Below, in pieces: positions 43,524 through 55,295 of a stretch of 64,000 bases of DNA. Made by a program: the position numbers and the translations under genes. The stretch's first letter is position 1, and the number at the start of each line of letters is the position of its first letter. The notes under the pieces are model-generated. The model was not told the DNA's origin. It saw nothing but the letters and a program-made list of their open reading frames with translations, and did not search any database. This DNA is from Uranotaenia lowii (lineage: Eukaryota > Arthropoda > Insecta > Diptera > Culicidae), in the NCBI RefSeq assembly GCF_029784155.1, contig NC_073691.1, positions 90,850,722 through 90,914,721 of the forward strand, given 5' to 3'.

Positions 43524-46500
43524 AAACAAAACAAAGTCAGTCATTGATCTATTCTTGTGAGTGAAAGGCGTGTCTGGGTGAATCTCTGAATTGAGATTCA
43601 TAAGAATCGTGAAATCACTACCGAGTTGTTTAGATTTATGTACCTACAACAAGTTTGTTTTCCTTTTAGCAAAATTTCATTGTGATCTTAACTCAAAAGA
43701 AAATGTTTTACTTAGATTTTGAATTGAATTTTCGAGTACTACATTGAAATCGCCTTCTGGACTGAAAAAAAGAAAAACAAACTTGCGAATGACAGGAATC
43801 CCGCTTGTAAAAAAGCGTCGCTAGTCCTACTGTCGCTATTCGGTTTGGTGCTATACACATAATAGTAAGGCTACACCTGCTATAAATTAGTCTATTTAAA
43901 TAGCTTAAAATTCCCCCCTTCGAGGTTTTTGGAAAAATCGAAGGAACAAAGAAAGTTGGGGGTGGGGAGAAGTGATGAAAAAGCAAAAAAAAATCATATT
44001 TGTTCCGACCTTAAAACAACATTCATAACCATATTCAACCATGTTCGATTTAGATTCTTGCGAAATAGATTTTTTCCACGACTGCTGGTTACCCTAAAAC
44101 CACAGTGACGGGTTCGTCGGAAATTTTCCGTGATCCCTTCCTCACGTCGTCGCACATGATGTGGCGCACATATGGATCTGCAAGGGCTGCCATCGCCCGA
44201 CAGAACTGGTGGATATATTGGGGGAATTGTAATTTAGAGGCAAAAATTTCATTTGTTCCGGTTTCTGATTGGAGTTTTTACGAGTGTTTGAAACTTGCTT
44301 CCAATCCGCGTTCGTTCGTTAGTTCGTTGAGCTCTCACCCTGCCCGGATACGATTCTTGCACATAGAAGCGTGTTGTAATTTTCTTCATTCGCTGGTGAC
44401 GAGGAACTATCGACGGAAGTGTGATACAGAGAGCGAAAAAAATATCCAACCGGAAAAAGCTTTCACAACGTGCTGATGCATTTCCGAGGACCCAAGACGA
44501 ATTGTTCGTGACCATGTGTGACTTTTTCCCCCGCACAATTTAGTTCAATTAGAGTACTGTTGCTGTCAAAAGCTGTCAAAGTACTTGTAAACCGCACAAC
44601 TCTAGTGTTTCGGAATAATTGGTCGATTTTGGATGAAATTGAAGATGGTTTGAATTCTGAAATCAATCGTACATTTGTGCGGCTGTAGAAATCAAACATA
44701 TTCTGAATTCTCAAAACTTGCGTTTTTAAACTCTGGATGAAGAATGCGCGTTTTTTAAAATTTGGAAACTTTTTCAAAAAATAGAAACTTGTTGTAGGAA
44801 GGATTAGTGTATAGCTTGTTGGAGTACCAATCATACTTTGAAATTCTTTGAAAGTGCATTGGAGCCGTTTTACTTAGCGATGTGATTTCAATTTGAACGT
44901 TCGAGGCCTGGATTAATTAGGGCTTTCGGATATTCGCTACAAAATTTGAGAAATATAAGGACCGGTTCGATTGGGCGGATATCGTGAAATAAGTTCGCAT
45001 TTTTTACGGCCGCATTTTAAATTTTTGCAAAGTTCAACAAAATACTGTCTAATAGATTGCTTTTGCATTTAAAAATGAATCGTTTCTAGGTTTTCCATTT
45101 TTTTTTAAGTTGATGATAGCAGATCTGCAGCCTTTTTTGGAAACAGAATCTACAATTTTTCCTCCAACTTTGAAAACATAAAATATCGAGGTTCTACGGA
45201 TCGATTTCTGATAACACATCAAACAGAAAACTGAACTTTTATAGCATTATGTTTGAACCCAGTTCACTCTAATCGAACAAAAATGTTTAAAAAATTGCCA
45301 TGCACTATCATTTGACAGGGCAATTTGTTCTAAAAGTAGTAGCCTACTTGTAGGCGCTTTACGAGCAGCACCCAACGAGTATGGCTGATGCTTCAAAAAT
45401 GGTATTTTTCGTTGAGCCAGAGTGAACCGAGCCATACAAATTTCGCACTTTTGAAAGGCGGAATAGCTGTGATTTTACCTTACTGATTGCGTTCTGAACG
45501 ACTGTAATTAATAAAATAAAGCATCTTTTATCGTTAAATGTTCAAAATCCTAACATTCCCTCAAAAAAATTGGAAAACAAAATTCAAGGGATTCGGTTCA
45601 GTCTGGCTTCTTAAAGTTCGTATTGTAATGAAAGGTAATGGCAATGAAGATTGATTCTTCTTTCGAAATAATTACTTTAATTTATTGGCTTCACTAGTTC
45701 TCGAATTATGCCAAAAATATGTATGAAATCCTTACTCCTCCTGCAGGTCGTCCCTCTGAAAGAAAGAATCGAAAAACATTTCTTGCACCCCAAAAAATAG
45801 AACTTTTTGTGTGCCTGGTTTGGTACGCTGTGACACCAATTAAAGTAATTTTTGGTTCTATTCGAACTTTTCTGTCCCTAAAGCTGATATAATAAGAGAC
45901 ATATAAAAGTTGTTGCATACATTCAGGGGTAAAACCTGCGTGTGAGATATAAGGCATAAGGCAGCGCACATAGCCTAGCCTAGAATCAGTTTATAACGGC
46001 CAAGGGTTCCATAAACTGACGTTCAAAGTCAGCATAGATTGGTGACAATTGCAGCAGAAATGCGTATGTTCTCAAAGCTTCTAATAACATTATTTCATTT
46101 CATAAATTTTAGCAAAACGTTGAAGCTTGTATGAAAATATCTTAAAAAAGTGTTTTATCAACATTTCGATAAGATTCATAAATAATCATTACCTAGATCT
46201 TAGGAAAAGTAGATGGTTCCGCTCAAGATCATTTACCCTATTGGAAAATCGATTTCATTTAACAGATGGTAATCTTTGGTTCAGATGATATTTAAATTGT
46301 GTTTTTCGATATTAACTGCAGGCCAGCTTAGAAGCTGCTTAATGCTGTTGAAGTAATCTAAGCAGATCTGATGAATCTGATGAAACTACCTGGCACCCCT
46401 TCCAGTCATATGGTCATGTCTCAATATTGTTAACTGATAGACTTTTAATTTAGCCTCTTTTCATATTAACACTATTGGAAAACCGCGAGATTCCTGTTTA

Positions 46501-47534
46501 TTCTCTTACAAAAATGTGAAGCCCAAACCTACAAACGTGTTTACGTTAGTAATAGACCATTTCAAGAATGTAAATAACAGGATATATGCGATCCTAATAT
46601 TTGGAGAATTTGTTTTCTTTTGTATTTTTGCTAACAACCGTAACAGAAAAATTACTTCAAATAATTTAGTTAAATCAATATTGTTTAAAGCTCGTCAGTC
46701 GATTCGAAAGTATCGCAACAGAAATATTCCATTACATCCACTTGCGGAATTCATTAAATTAAAGGCATTTGTAGCAGACCGCGATTGGGGAAAGTGCCGC
46801 CACAAGAAAGATCACAAAGAAGCAGGATAATCCTAAAGCTAGGCTACACGGTTTGGCTATTTAATTTGCCGAAAACCCGTTAATATTTTCCTTTTCCACA
46901 ATTGCCATCCCTTGCACCCACACTTCCACTGAAATGCTCTAGCCGTTTTATTGACTTTCTTTGGGCCAGTGTTTGGGTGAGAAAGAGTTCCTATACAGGA
47001 AATTTTTGGATTTCTCCATGAACTTCCAAGTTTGCCTAAGCCCGTTTTTCGGAGGGTTGTGTGCCATGAACCCGTTCCTCAAATATGTGCGAGGAGGCGA
47101 AAGTCAAAAAATAAATATGCGGCCTAAAGTTAGCACACAGCACCAATGGCTTGAATCTGTTTAGACAAACTGAGAGGAATAACTTTCCGGATTCCCGTTT
47201 GGCGATATTATTTAGAGGCGCAGAACGATATCGGTTCAGTAAAAAAGGGTTCTCCTGGTAGAAGTCAGGCAGCGGTCAGACTTTGATATCAACCGGGTGA
47301 AAAGTTCCCAAAAGCTAAGAGAGAGAGAGAGAAAGCAAAAAGGGTGGGTTTAAAAAGGTTTCGACTTTGTTGTTTCAGTAGAGCTGCAGATCGTAAGCCT
47401 AAGTAGCAGCGAAGCTTCAAATTGAAATTACTTTAAATTCGAAATCTCATAATAGAGTTTGAAAAATGAGAAACTCACAATTTGTGAATCAGAATATTAA
47501 ACACTTTTGGGTATTCACTGAGATTAAATAATAG
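43524..47534. other. 4 kb without recognised gene
   Basis: No family motif was found on either strand. A GTTCACTCT / AGAGTGAAC inverse pair lies near 45265 and 45418. A short AG microsatellite is at 47317-47332. Frames of up to 123 codons (for example 44105-44476) look like chance. Confidence 0.4.
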
Positions 47535-47765
47535 TTGAAAAGGCTACGCAAGGTACGCAAACGATACTTCTTGAATAAAACAGCAGCAAACAAAGCCGAT
47601 CTAGCATTAACGAAAGCTGATTACTCAGCGTTACGCAACACTCTTTTCAGGAGATACGTCAATGATATGGAGAGGGAAGTGAAAAGCAATCCTTCTGAAT
47701 TCTGGAAATTTATCAAGTCTAGACGTCGTACCAGCAGCTTTCCATCGCGAATATCGTTTATTTAG
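47535..47765 (+). pseudogene. LINE fragment (CR1/Jockey-like linker before reverse transcriptase)
   Basis: The plus-strand frame reads KRLRKVRKRYFLNKTAANKA, SALRNTLFRRYVNDMEREVK and NPSEFWKFIKSRRRTSSFPS. The pattern of basic residues followed by YV…ME…VK.NPS.FWKFIK is typical of the segment between endonuclease and reverse transcriptase in CR1/Jockey-type LINEs. It stops soon after, and neither flank shows more of the element. It is likely an orphan piece. The first codon is not a true gene start. Confidence 0.7.
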
Positions 47766-47859
47766 TTAGAATGTTTTCTTCACTATGAGGGTTTATTATT
47801 ATTTTCATTTCATTAAAAAAATATTTTGGGAAAAAGGAACAGAATAAAAAAAACACTAG

Positions 47860-49235
47860 AAATGTATGATTTAACCACAGGAGTGAGACTTGTGGGATTC
47901 GCCGATGATGTGATTCTCCTGGCATCGGGCCCGTCAACAGAGGAAGTCCAGCTACTCGCCACAGTAGCTATCGAGAAGGTGGAAAACTGGATGCGCTCCA
48001 AGACCCTACGTTTGGTTCACCACAAGACCGAGATGGTGCTGATCACCAACCTAATCTCAGCACAATCAGGGACGATCGCAGTTGGACCGTGCGCAATCGA
48101 GTCCAAGCGTGCGATAAAATACCTGGGGTTGATGATCGACGACCGGCTGAGCATCACGGCCCACGTCGACTACGCCTGCAAAAGAGCGGCAATGGCGACA
48201 GCAGCCCTCTCACGGGCCATGTCGAACAACTCTGCGATCCACTGCAGCAGATGGAGGGTCCTTGCTAGTGTGACCTCGTCCATTCTGCGGTACGGAGTGG
48301 CAGCCTTGAGCAGGCAGTGTAATCTGAAAAGCTCTGCAGTTTGCAGCGGCTGATGAAGCTGCGAGTAATCAGCGCATACCGAACGGTGTCCTCGGTAGCT
48401 GCTGATGTTGTGGCGGGGGTGATGCCCATCTCGGTCTTGCTAGAGGAAGATACCTTCTGCTACGAGCACAGGCACATGCCCGACGTGCGGGAACATGCCA
48501 GAGAGGCCTCGCTGTCCAACTGGCAGCACCAGTGGGACAGCTCGGAACGTGGCCGGTGGACCCATCGCTTGATCCCTAATATCGGATCCTGGATGGATCG
48601 GAGACATGAAGAGGTGGACTTTTGCATGACACAGTTCCTGACTGGTCACGGATGTTTCATGCAGTACCACCATCGGTTTGGACACGTAGCTTCGCCATCC
48701 TGTCTAACCTGCGGGGACATAGAAGAGACACCAGAGCACGTAGTGTTCAACTGTCCAAGGTTCGAAGAGGTACGTGCTAACATGCTTTGCCGTCTGCGGA
48801 CCAGACACGACAGCCGACGACATCGTGCGGAGGATGTGTGAGAACGACAATACTTGGCGCTTGGTCTGCGATGGGTTCACCCGGATCATGACTGCCCTGC
48901 AGAGGAGTTGGAACCAGCACCAGTCCGCGATCGGTGTACTGTGACTCCTTCGTCGGGGAGCACCTGAGTAGTGTGCGTCCGACCCTGGCAGTAAAGCATA
49001 CAAAGATAAGACAATACCTTCTGCGTATGCCGAGCTGCTAGGTACGTCGCGCGTCTGTGTGTAGGATACCTCCAACGTAACCGTCGTGGAGTATCCGATA
49101 CCTTCTCCACAGTCGAACTCGTAGGGGGAAGAGTATTCACGTCGCGGAATACTCTCGGGTAGAGTGGTCTCACGTCGCCGTCGGATAAGCTACTCGAGTC
49201 GGGTAGGATGACATCACCGTCGGGATTCATTCATT
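47860..49235 (+). pseudogene. R1-like LINE, 3' half (RT C-terminus, zinc finger, 3' UTR)
   Basis: The copy starts within reverse transcriptase (LTTGVRLVGFADDVILLASG, containing the catalytic ADD). It continues through the thumb region (KTEMVLITN, IKYLGLMIDDRLSITAHVDY) to 48340, where the frame shifts. The next frame (48341-48841) gives MKLRVISAYRTVSSVAADVV and HEEVDFCMTQFLTGHGCF. It then gives the C-terminal finger CLTCGDIEETPEHVVFNC, a C-x2-C…H-x4-C as in R1-clade ORF2. A second shift near 48805 leads to DDIVRRMCENDNTWRLVCDG and the true end IGVL at about 48943. A GC-rich 3' UTR then runs to a short tail (ATTCATTCATT, 49225-49235). This is an ordinary 5'-truncated copy, broken by two frameshifts. 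Confidence 0.87.
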
Positions 49236-49439
49236 AATTTTTGAAGATTAAGATTTTCGACTACATAAATTTAAATTGAATTTCACCTCATACTTCTGAA
49301 TTTTGGAAAGGATCATCTAAATTTGAGGAATGTCTTAAAAAGCTTGATAATTTTAAGAAAAAAATTTTCCCTCTAATTTGTTATTTTAAAAGCTTTTCTT
49401 TGTCCTAGAAATTATATGTGAATATTCTTCTTTTATAAA

Positions 49440-49867
49440 TATGATCAAATCTCATTATGCCTTGATAATATGGTGCTCTATATGCCCCTAGTCAACAAAT
49501 TTAAGTAAAAACGTGTTTTAAAGTTGATAAAAGTGAAAAATCAAAAATTTTGTGATGGTAAAAATTGAGAAACAATGTGTACATCATGTTGCAGTGCGTA
49601 CATTATAGATCAAGGTTATTTTAAGATCATAAGAGCTTATTTCGTGGTGCTCAAAAATTATAATATTTTCGTAACTTGAGAACCAAGCTAGTTTTTTTTA
49701 AATATCTCTGTAAAGATGATAAGGAGATTCCTTTTTTTTGTGAAAAATTAATACTATAGGAAGTACGAAACAAATCCTCATGAAAATTTATTTAAGAAAA
49801 TACGTACTTTCGTAGAAAAGCGTAGTGCTCATTATGCCCTGGGTGCTCGTTATGCCCTCATCTCCCC
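49440..49867. mobile_element. Fragment of a TA-flanked MITE, 'GGGCATAATGAGCAC' phrase
   Basis: The right end, inverted, reads TA-GGGGAGATGAGGGCATAA, then CGAGCACCCAGGGCATAATG. The phrase TCATTATGCC / CTATATGCCCC also occurs at about 49453-49492. TA lies at 49868-49869. The left end is not identifiable. Confidence 0.6.
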
Positions 49868-49869
49868 TA

Positions 49870-50682
49870 CTCTTCTTTTTGTGAAATTTTACCAAATGTA
49901 CTCTTTTTTTTGTTGAAAGACGTTTTATAAGAGAAACGAACTTATTTCTTCCAATTCTTAAGTTTGGTACCTATATGTACAAGAAGTCCGAAAGCAATGC
50001 AACAATTAATGCATTTACAGTACTCCAGGTATCCCTACTTGAGATCTCCGCGCGATAATTAAAATGGAATGCATCGATTTGTGGATTGAAATCTAAATTT
50101 TTTGTAAAAAAAATGATTGCTATGTCATTAGTAGTACTTTTCTTTAAGTTTAATAGCGCACCTTAAAAAGTGTAAAACCGCTTGCAAGATAGGCTTCTTC
50201 CAGGCGTTGAAATAAACTGTGCAGGCAATCAGTGCCTATCAATATGCAATTAACGCCAAAACAGTTTGCAATGAACACAACAGCAATTTACTTAAAAGTC
50301 ATGTACATAAATCGAAAGTGACAAATCGAGAAAAATGGTACGCTTCTAAATTGAAAAACTCTTTCCAATATGCTACATTTTCTCATGTTTGCGATGTTCT
50401 AATCTCTATCTCTTCGAATAACCCAACATAATTGATTCTTTGACTTTTCACAAAAAATCTTTGAGAAAAGGAAAAAAAAATAAAAATTAAAATTTTCTGG
50501 TAGAAAAAGTGTTTTAAGTTATATTTGCCAGGTTAGTTACATAACTAGCAACTAATTGTCACTTTTTGAATGGCTTAAAATATCATTGTTTCTTCCGTTT
50601 CTCCTAAATATTCTGAAAAATGATTTCAACGTACTCTTTTCAGCCTTGAAGGACATGGTAACCCTAATCTAACCCTGCTTTT
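49870..50682. other. Stretch without recognised features
   Basis: AT-rich sequence with no motif-bearing frame and no clear element ends. Confidence 0.4.
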
Positions 50683-50705
50683 GCATGATGCCTCGTTTGA
50701 CGGTA

Positions 50706-50873
50706 CGATGGGACACGTATGGGTCCGATGGATGAGGATGGTTTCAACATCGATTCAATTACAGCGAAGAAGTGATATGGACAGCGGTCTAGGGCAATTT
50801 TCATACCATCAATGTGTTTTTCCAGTCTTCGTATATTGAGGTGTCCAATGCGGAGATTTGTGTAATTGATCAT
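50706..50873 (-). pseudogene. LINE ORF2 start: endonuclease N-terminus, truncated
   Basis: The frame begins at 50873 with MINYTNLRIGHLNIRRLEKH and IDGMKIALDRCPYHFFAVIE, then SMLKPSSSIGPIRVPSY. LRIGHLNIRRL carries the first Asn of apurinic-type endonucleases and the E of FAVIES the first Glu position. The gene breaks off at VPSY, where the flanking direct repeat starts; further codons (RQTRHHAK) belong to the target sequence. It follows ORF1 after 44 bp, as in two-ORF LINEs. Confidence 0.8.
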
Positions 50874-50917
50874 TTTAGAATTGTAGGTTTTTATCGACGG
50901 TGAGTAGTGCTGTGGTG

Positions 50918-51970
50918 TTATAATAACAAGGATTCTGAGACGGCATCAAAGAAAACGGAAGAGTCGTTACCCGCTTTATCCTGATTTGTCAGCTCCAGCT
51001 CAATATTTTTGACAAGAGTGTACTGCTGTTCATTGGGTAGTCTGATGGAAACTTTCCCATTCCGCCCGAACACTGAATCCACTAGCTTCTGCATCTTTAG
51101 TCTTAGCCCGAGGTTTCTAATTCGAAACACCGGGACAGACAGGACTTCATTAAGAGTAAATCGATAATCAAGGGGTGTATCCGGATCTAGATTGCAAAGC
51201 TTATTATCTTTGAAATACCGCTGTAGAACTTTGTTCCTTAGATTGTGGTCATGAAATTTCACTATTATAGTTGGTGATAACGAGCGATCAGACCATTTGG
51301 ATGGTTTCACCTTGAGATGGAAGTAATCAGTCACATGCGGCAATATGTCGGTGGTATCAAGGATGGTGAAAATTTTTGTAACAATATCTTTGAGATTTTC
51401 ATTAGGGATGAAAGGTATTTTGTTAATTGCAATCCGGTGATTATTCGATGTTTGGGAGAGTTTATTTGCAAGCCTGGTAGCGGTTTCAATTTGCTCTAAC
51501 TGATAGCCGATGTTGTCAAGCAATTTGCTTTGGGTTGTTCGTCTATCTTCTAACCGCTCAGTTTCTGATAGCTGTTGTCGAAGGATGTCTAGTTGCTTTT
51601 TGTTGTTGGATCTAAAAATCTCGAGCGCTTCATCTATTTTTTGTGGACGTGACGAGAGATCTGCAATTTTCTGAATTTGTTCAGAGAGCAAACTTGTAGG
51701 TCCTTGTAGAGAGATGTTTTGATTTGGAGTTAGACTGCCATGTACGCAACAGTTTTCACATGAATAATTATAATTTTTCAGTTCCGGTACCAACAATTGT
51801 GGTATACGCATGCAATGAGTGTGGCACCATTTGCTGCATAAGTCGCAACTTATCCATCCGATGGAGTCACTGTTTCCTTTTCCTTTACGTCCTTTAACAG
51901 GAGGATACTTCCGGTTACAGCAACTACAAATATCTCGATCTTCCATGGTGGTGGTATTTGCACTACACAC
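50918..51970 (-). CDS. LINE ORF1 protein with PHD finger, intact frame
   Basis: ORF1 of CR1-like LINEs is an RNA-binding chaperone packaged with the element's RNA. This frame of 350 codons has a complete PHD-type finger: C15-x2-C18, C42-x2-C45, H50-x2-C53, C71-x2-C74, with the Trp-containing CSKWCHTHC core. A coiled-coil-like region follows (about residues 85-165: KIDEALEIFRSNNKKQLDIL, LRQQLSETERLEDRRTTQSK). After it comes a C-terminal domain (about 170-340) with IPFIPNENLKDIVTKIF, PTIIVKFHDHNLRNKVLQRY and RFTLNEVLSVPVFRIRNLGL. The last block also survives in the copy at 22098. The start is probably Met9 (MEDRDICSCC) by comparison with the other copy, giving 342 residues. Absence of stops suggests a fairly recent insertion, although ORF2 is missing and the copy cannot move by itself. 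Confidence 0.88.
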   Translation of the reverse strand: MCSANTTTMEDRDICSCCNRKYPPVKGRKGKGNSDSIGWISCDLCSKWCHTHCMRIPQLLVPELKNYNYSCENCCVHGSLTPNQNISLQGPTSLLSEQIQKIADLSSRPQKIDEALEIFRSNNKKQLDILRQQLSETERLEDRRTTQSKLLDNIGYQLEQIETATRLANKLSQTSNNHRIAINKIPFIPNENLKDIVTKIFTILDTTDILPHVTDYFHLKVKPSKWSDRSLSPTIIVKFHDHNLRNKVLQRYFKDNKLCNLDPDTPLDYRFTLNEVLSVPVFRIRNLGLRLKMQKLVDSVFGRNGKVSIRLPNEQQYTLVKNIELELTNQDKAGNDSSVFFDAVSESLLL

Positions 51971-52285
51971 CGCGATTTTTTTTGAACAGGAAAACTACAC
52001 AAAACACTTATCACAGACCAGAGGAGATACTTCTAGTTTGAGGTTAGGTGTAGGGTTAGAAACTTGGAATACACATTCTCCATTTAACTGGTTCAGACAA
52101 ATAATTGGGTTTTAGCAAAAAGTTCGTTTGGATCAGACTTCGGTGACGAGAAACTGTATTTTTCAAAGTTATATCCAATACAATTTCAAAAATTCGAATT
52201 GAAAATTTTCCGACGAAAGAAAAAGCGTCTGCTCGAAGCAGTGTTGCCAAATTACCGCTGTGGCATGATGCCCCGTTTGACGGTA

Positions 52286-54216
52286 ACGGTTTCTACAACC
52301 ATTGGTGACGAAAAATTTGACAAATTTGGTTGCGACAAAATAAGAATATATGAATGCGAGAAAAAATTTACCGATTTTGCATCGAAATGTATTTTGAACT
52401 TTCCAAACTAAACCGCTGGTTGAAAGAATAGAGTTTGATCAAACTTTAGCTAAAATATTTCGAAAATTTTCCAAATTTACCCTCATTGCATAGTATTGAA
52501 GTATCAGCTCTAATAACATACGATTTCCAAGCCTTTTTTCCTAGCGCTTAATTCTAAGCTCTTAAGCTTAATTCCTGAATTCGAAGATTTTTTGAAATTT
52601 GAATTTTAATTATTCTAGGTCACAAAAAATTTAATTGAAAAATGGTTTGATCCTTTGGTCGTCTTTTGCTGTACCCACCTAAAATCAACCCAAGTTTTTT
52701 AAACTAACTCTTCCGAGGTACACGTGAGCTCTTCTGCATGAAAGACTTTTTATTATCTGAAACTTCCAGGCTTATATCAAAAGAAATTTGCATGAACTGA
52801 AAAATGTTGCCTTTTTGCCTTCAGTAAAATAAGTATTAATGTTTCATGCCTGCAATTAATAACAGTTATGCATTTTCAGCGATAACTTTTTGCCCCAGTC
52901 CATGTCTGTATGTTTGTATATCTTAAAATTCATGCAAGAAAAGCTTTCCTAGAGAGGCAATTCTGCATATAACTCAAATAAGCGACACACTCGGCCTGGT
53001 TCTGACTGGAGAAACAATTAAGGTACCGCTCCCCCTCCTCTCCACTTCTTTGATCTTTTCGAAACTTTCAACACCCTCTTCCGCGTACCACCTACCCCTC
53101 CATTTCGATATGAACACGTGTTCCTGTACGCCTACACATGTTCACTGTTGGGGCCAAATTCGAAATGCCTGCCTCACCCGGGCCATTCTTGTGCAGGCCT
53201 CGAGAAAAGTTATGCAAACAACTCTTTCCGGTTCAATCTGACTTTTCGGGCTGCAAATGTGCACCCAACCCTCCCCCTCTTTCCCATCAGCGCCCACCCC
53301 CACTCACTAACACGGAGTTACAATTATGCATAGTTTTGGTGTTTAACCTTTCGAACCTCCCTTTGCTGCCGTTTGCTTTGCCTTCCTGCTGCTGGCTACT
53401 GTTGATGTTAAAGGGTATTTTGCGCCTCAAATGAAAAGACGAGGACCGTAAGTGCAGAGTACTCCGGACCAAAGTGAAACAGTTTCCGAACGAATATTCT
53501 TTGCTGGCCCCTGTAGCACTCAAAACTTAAGTACAACATGTTGTCGACGGCATAATCGATTGCCTCAGTTCAGCGGCGAAACTTTCGAAATGGTACCTAG
53601 TCCAATTTTTTTCTTTATTAAATTGTTGACTCAAGTGGTTGGAATTTCGAGCACTATGTGAACAATGTTGTCTGGGAGAAAAAAAAGGGAGCACAGATTG
53701 AATTTTGATTGCCCTGCAGTATTTTGATTGAACACATGACTTCGAAAAGTGATGTATTTATTGGAAGAACTTCATCATAAAGCTTTTTTGGATTGTTGTA
53801 ATAAGGTTGCAGTTACGTTCAGTAGTCGCTTTTGTAATCGCTCTAAAAAATGTACAACACAAAAAATCGCTCTAAATGTTGATCAGGAAGCCACCTTCAA
53901 ATGTGTTTTTTTCTTTTTTCATCAATGTTCAACTCAACCTATTCCAGTGACGGAATTTTTAAACCCTCTCCAGCAGGATCGTTTCTAAAGCTTTTATGAA
54001 GACGTGATCCTTGTATATTTAGAGTATATTAAGAATTGGCACAATAGTAGATTCCTCGCATTTTTTTTTTTTGCAATAACTATGACCATAAAAATCGAGT
54101 TTCAATTTCTGGGGAAACAGCTTCCCAAGAAATAATCCCCTTCAAAAATAAATCGATACTAACTAGCTGGTGACAACGTTGAAATTCAGTACCCCTTAAA
54201 ATATGTAACTTTTATA
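52286..54216. other. 1.9 kb without recognised gene
   Basis: A pyrimidine-rich patch lies at 53025-53100 (CTCCCCCTCCTCTCC-like) and again near 53265-53300. No family motif, intron signature or element end was identified. Confidence 0.4.
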
Positions 54217-54493
54217 TTGAGGGTAACCCATGTAACGGAATCCGAAAGAAATGGCCGACCTGGAACTTTGGCGACGACGTTTAGCATGGAAACACGGACA
54301 CGAATTGGAACTTGGAACGTTTTAACACTTGCCCAACAAGGCAATCTGGCTCAACTTGCTAGAGAAGCTAGCCGCCTCAAGCTTGAAATTCTGGGACTGA
54401 GCGAAGTCCGTTGGCCTAACACAAGACACTTGCTTTACTCTGGCATACGAGGAGAACATGCTACTCGGGAACGAGGAGTTGGTTTCCTGTTAA

Positions 54494-55225
54494 GGGGGGG
54501 GGGGTAGGGTCTAACGGCTATAAAAAAAAACACCATTTTCACGATTTTTTTCTAGAGCTATCGTTCAAACAAATGTATTGAAAATTTTTGCATTATACAA
54601 AGCATTGTTAAAAGAACATTTAGTAATTTTTTCGTAGAAAAATATTGAAAAATGAGCCGGTGACGGAGCACTTTCGAGGATGCCTTTTAGAAAACAGGAT
54701 TTGCGGTGGACACTGTATCTCAGCACAGAATCATCTGCGGTCAAAAATTCAGAGCAAAATATTTTTAATAGATGTTTTTCTAGACCCCAACGTTTTTATT
54801 TAACTTAAAAAAAATTTTATGAAATTTTTGTGGCTGTTTGAAGTTAAAACTACGATTTTTCACGAAAAAATCCGCCATTTTTCACCTGTAAAATCTCCCC
54901 AAAGTAAAAAAAACAAAAAAGAAGAACGTTGGGGTCTGGTTTTTTATATGTAGAAAATATGTTCCAAATTTGAAAAGAATCGGATAAGTAGTTTTCAAAT
55001 GACGATGTCCACGGACTTTAAAAATGTGCTTTCGAGAAAACGCGTTTGAAGTTTCTGCTCTTGCTTTCTTGCAGTATTAGATGGGAGGAGATAAAGGCCT
55101 ATAACTTCTACAGTTTTGCTTCAATTGACTTGAAAATTTATCACAACATTCTTAAAATGTTTTTCAATAAGAAAATAAAAAAATAAAAAAATCGATTTTT
55201 TGAAAGTGTTAGACCCTACCCCCCC
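54494..55225. mobile_element. piggyBac-like MITE with TTAA target
   Basis: Both ends are TTAA (54490-54493 and 55226-55229), then G-run and TAGGGTCTAAC in inverse orientation (inverted repeat of about 17 bp). Removing the element and one TTAA restores CTGTTAAGCCCGCAG, which reads LLSPQA in the RTE endonuclease, confirming the target. 732 bp, non-coding, with many TTTTTCA words. Confidence 0.88.
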
Positions 55226-55295
55226 TTAAGCCCGCAGGCCTGCGCGACTCTCATTAGATGGGAACCTATAAACGAAAGAATAATCGTAGCCAGAT

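Larger units (their letters stand above)
50706..52262 (-). mobile_element. CR1-like PHD LINE, ORF1 plus start of ORF2, flanked by 23-bp direct repeats
   Basis: The minus-strand insert carries a 5' UTR, complete ORF1 and the first ~55 codons of ORF2, then stops. The 23-bp sequence GCATGATGCC(T/C)CGTTTGAC plus GGTA stands on both sides (50683-50705 and 52263-52285, one mismatch) and looks like a target duplication. No tail or 3' UTR is present at the 3' side. Same family as the split copy at 20310-28052. Confidence 0.8.

Noticed and set aside
44105..44476. 123-codon plus-strand frame
   Set aside because: No motif, no start context, and it overlaps an opposite frame of similar length; consistent with chance.
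45250..45435. Inverse pair GTTCACTCT / AGAGTGAAC, considered as MITE ends
   Set aside because: Only about 9 bp match, with no target duplication and no extended similarity.
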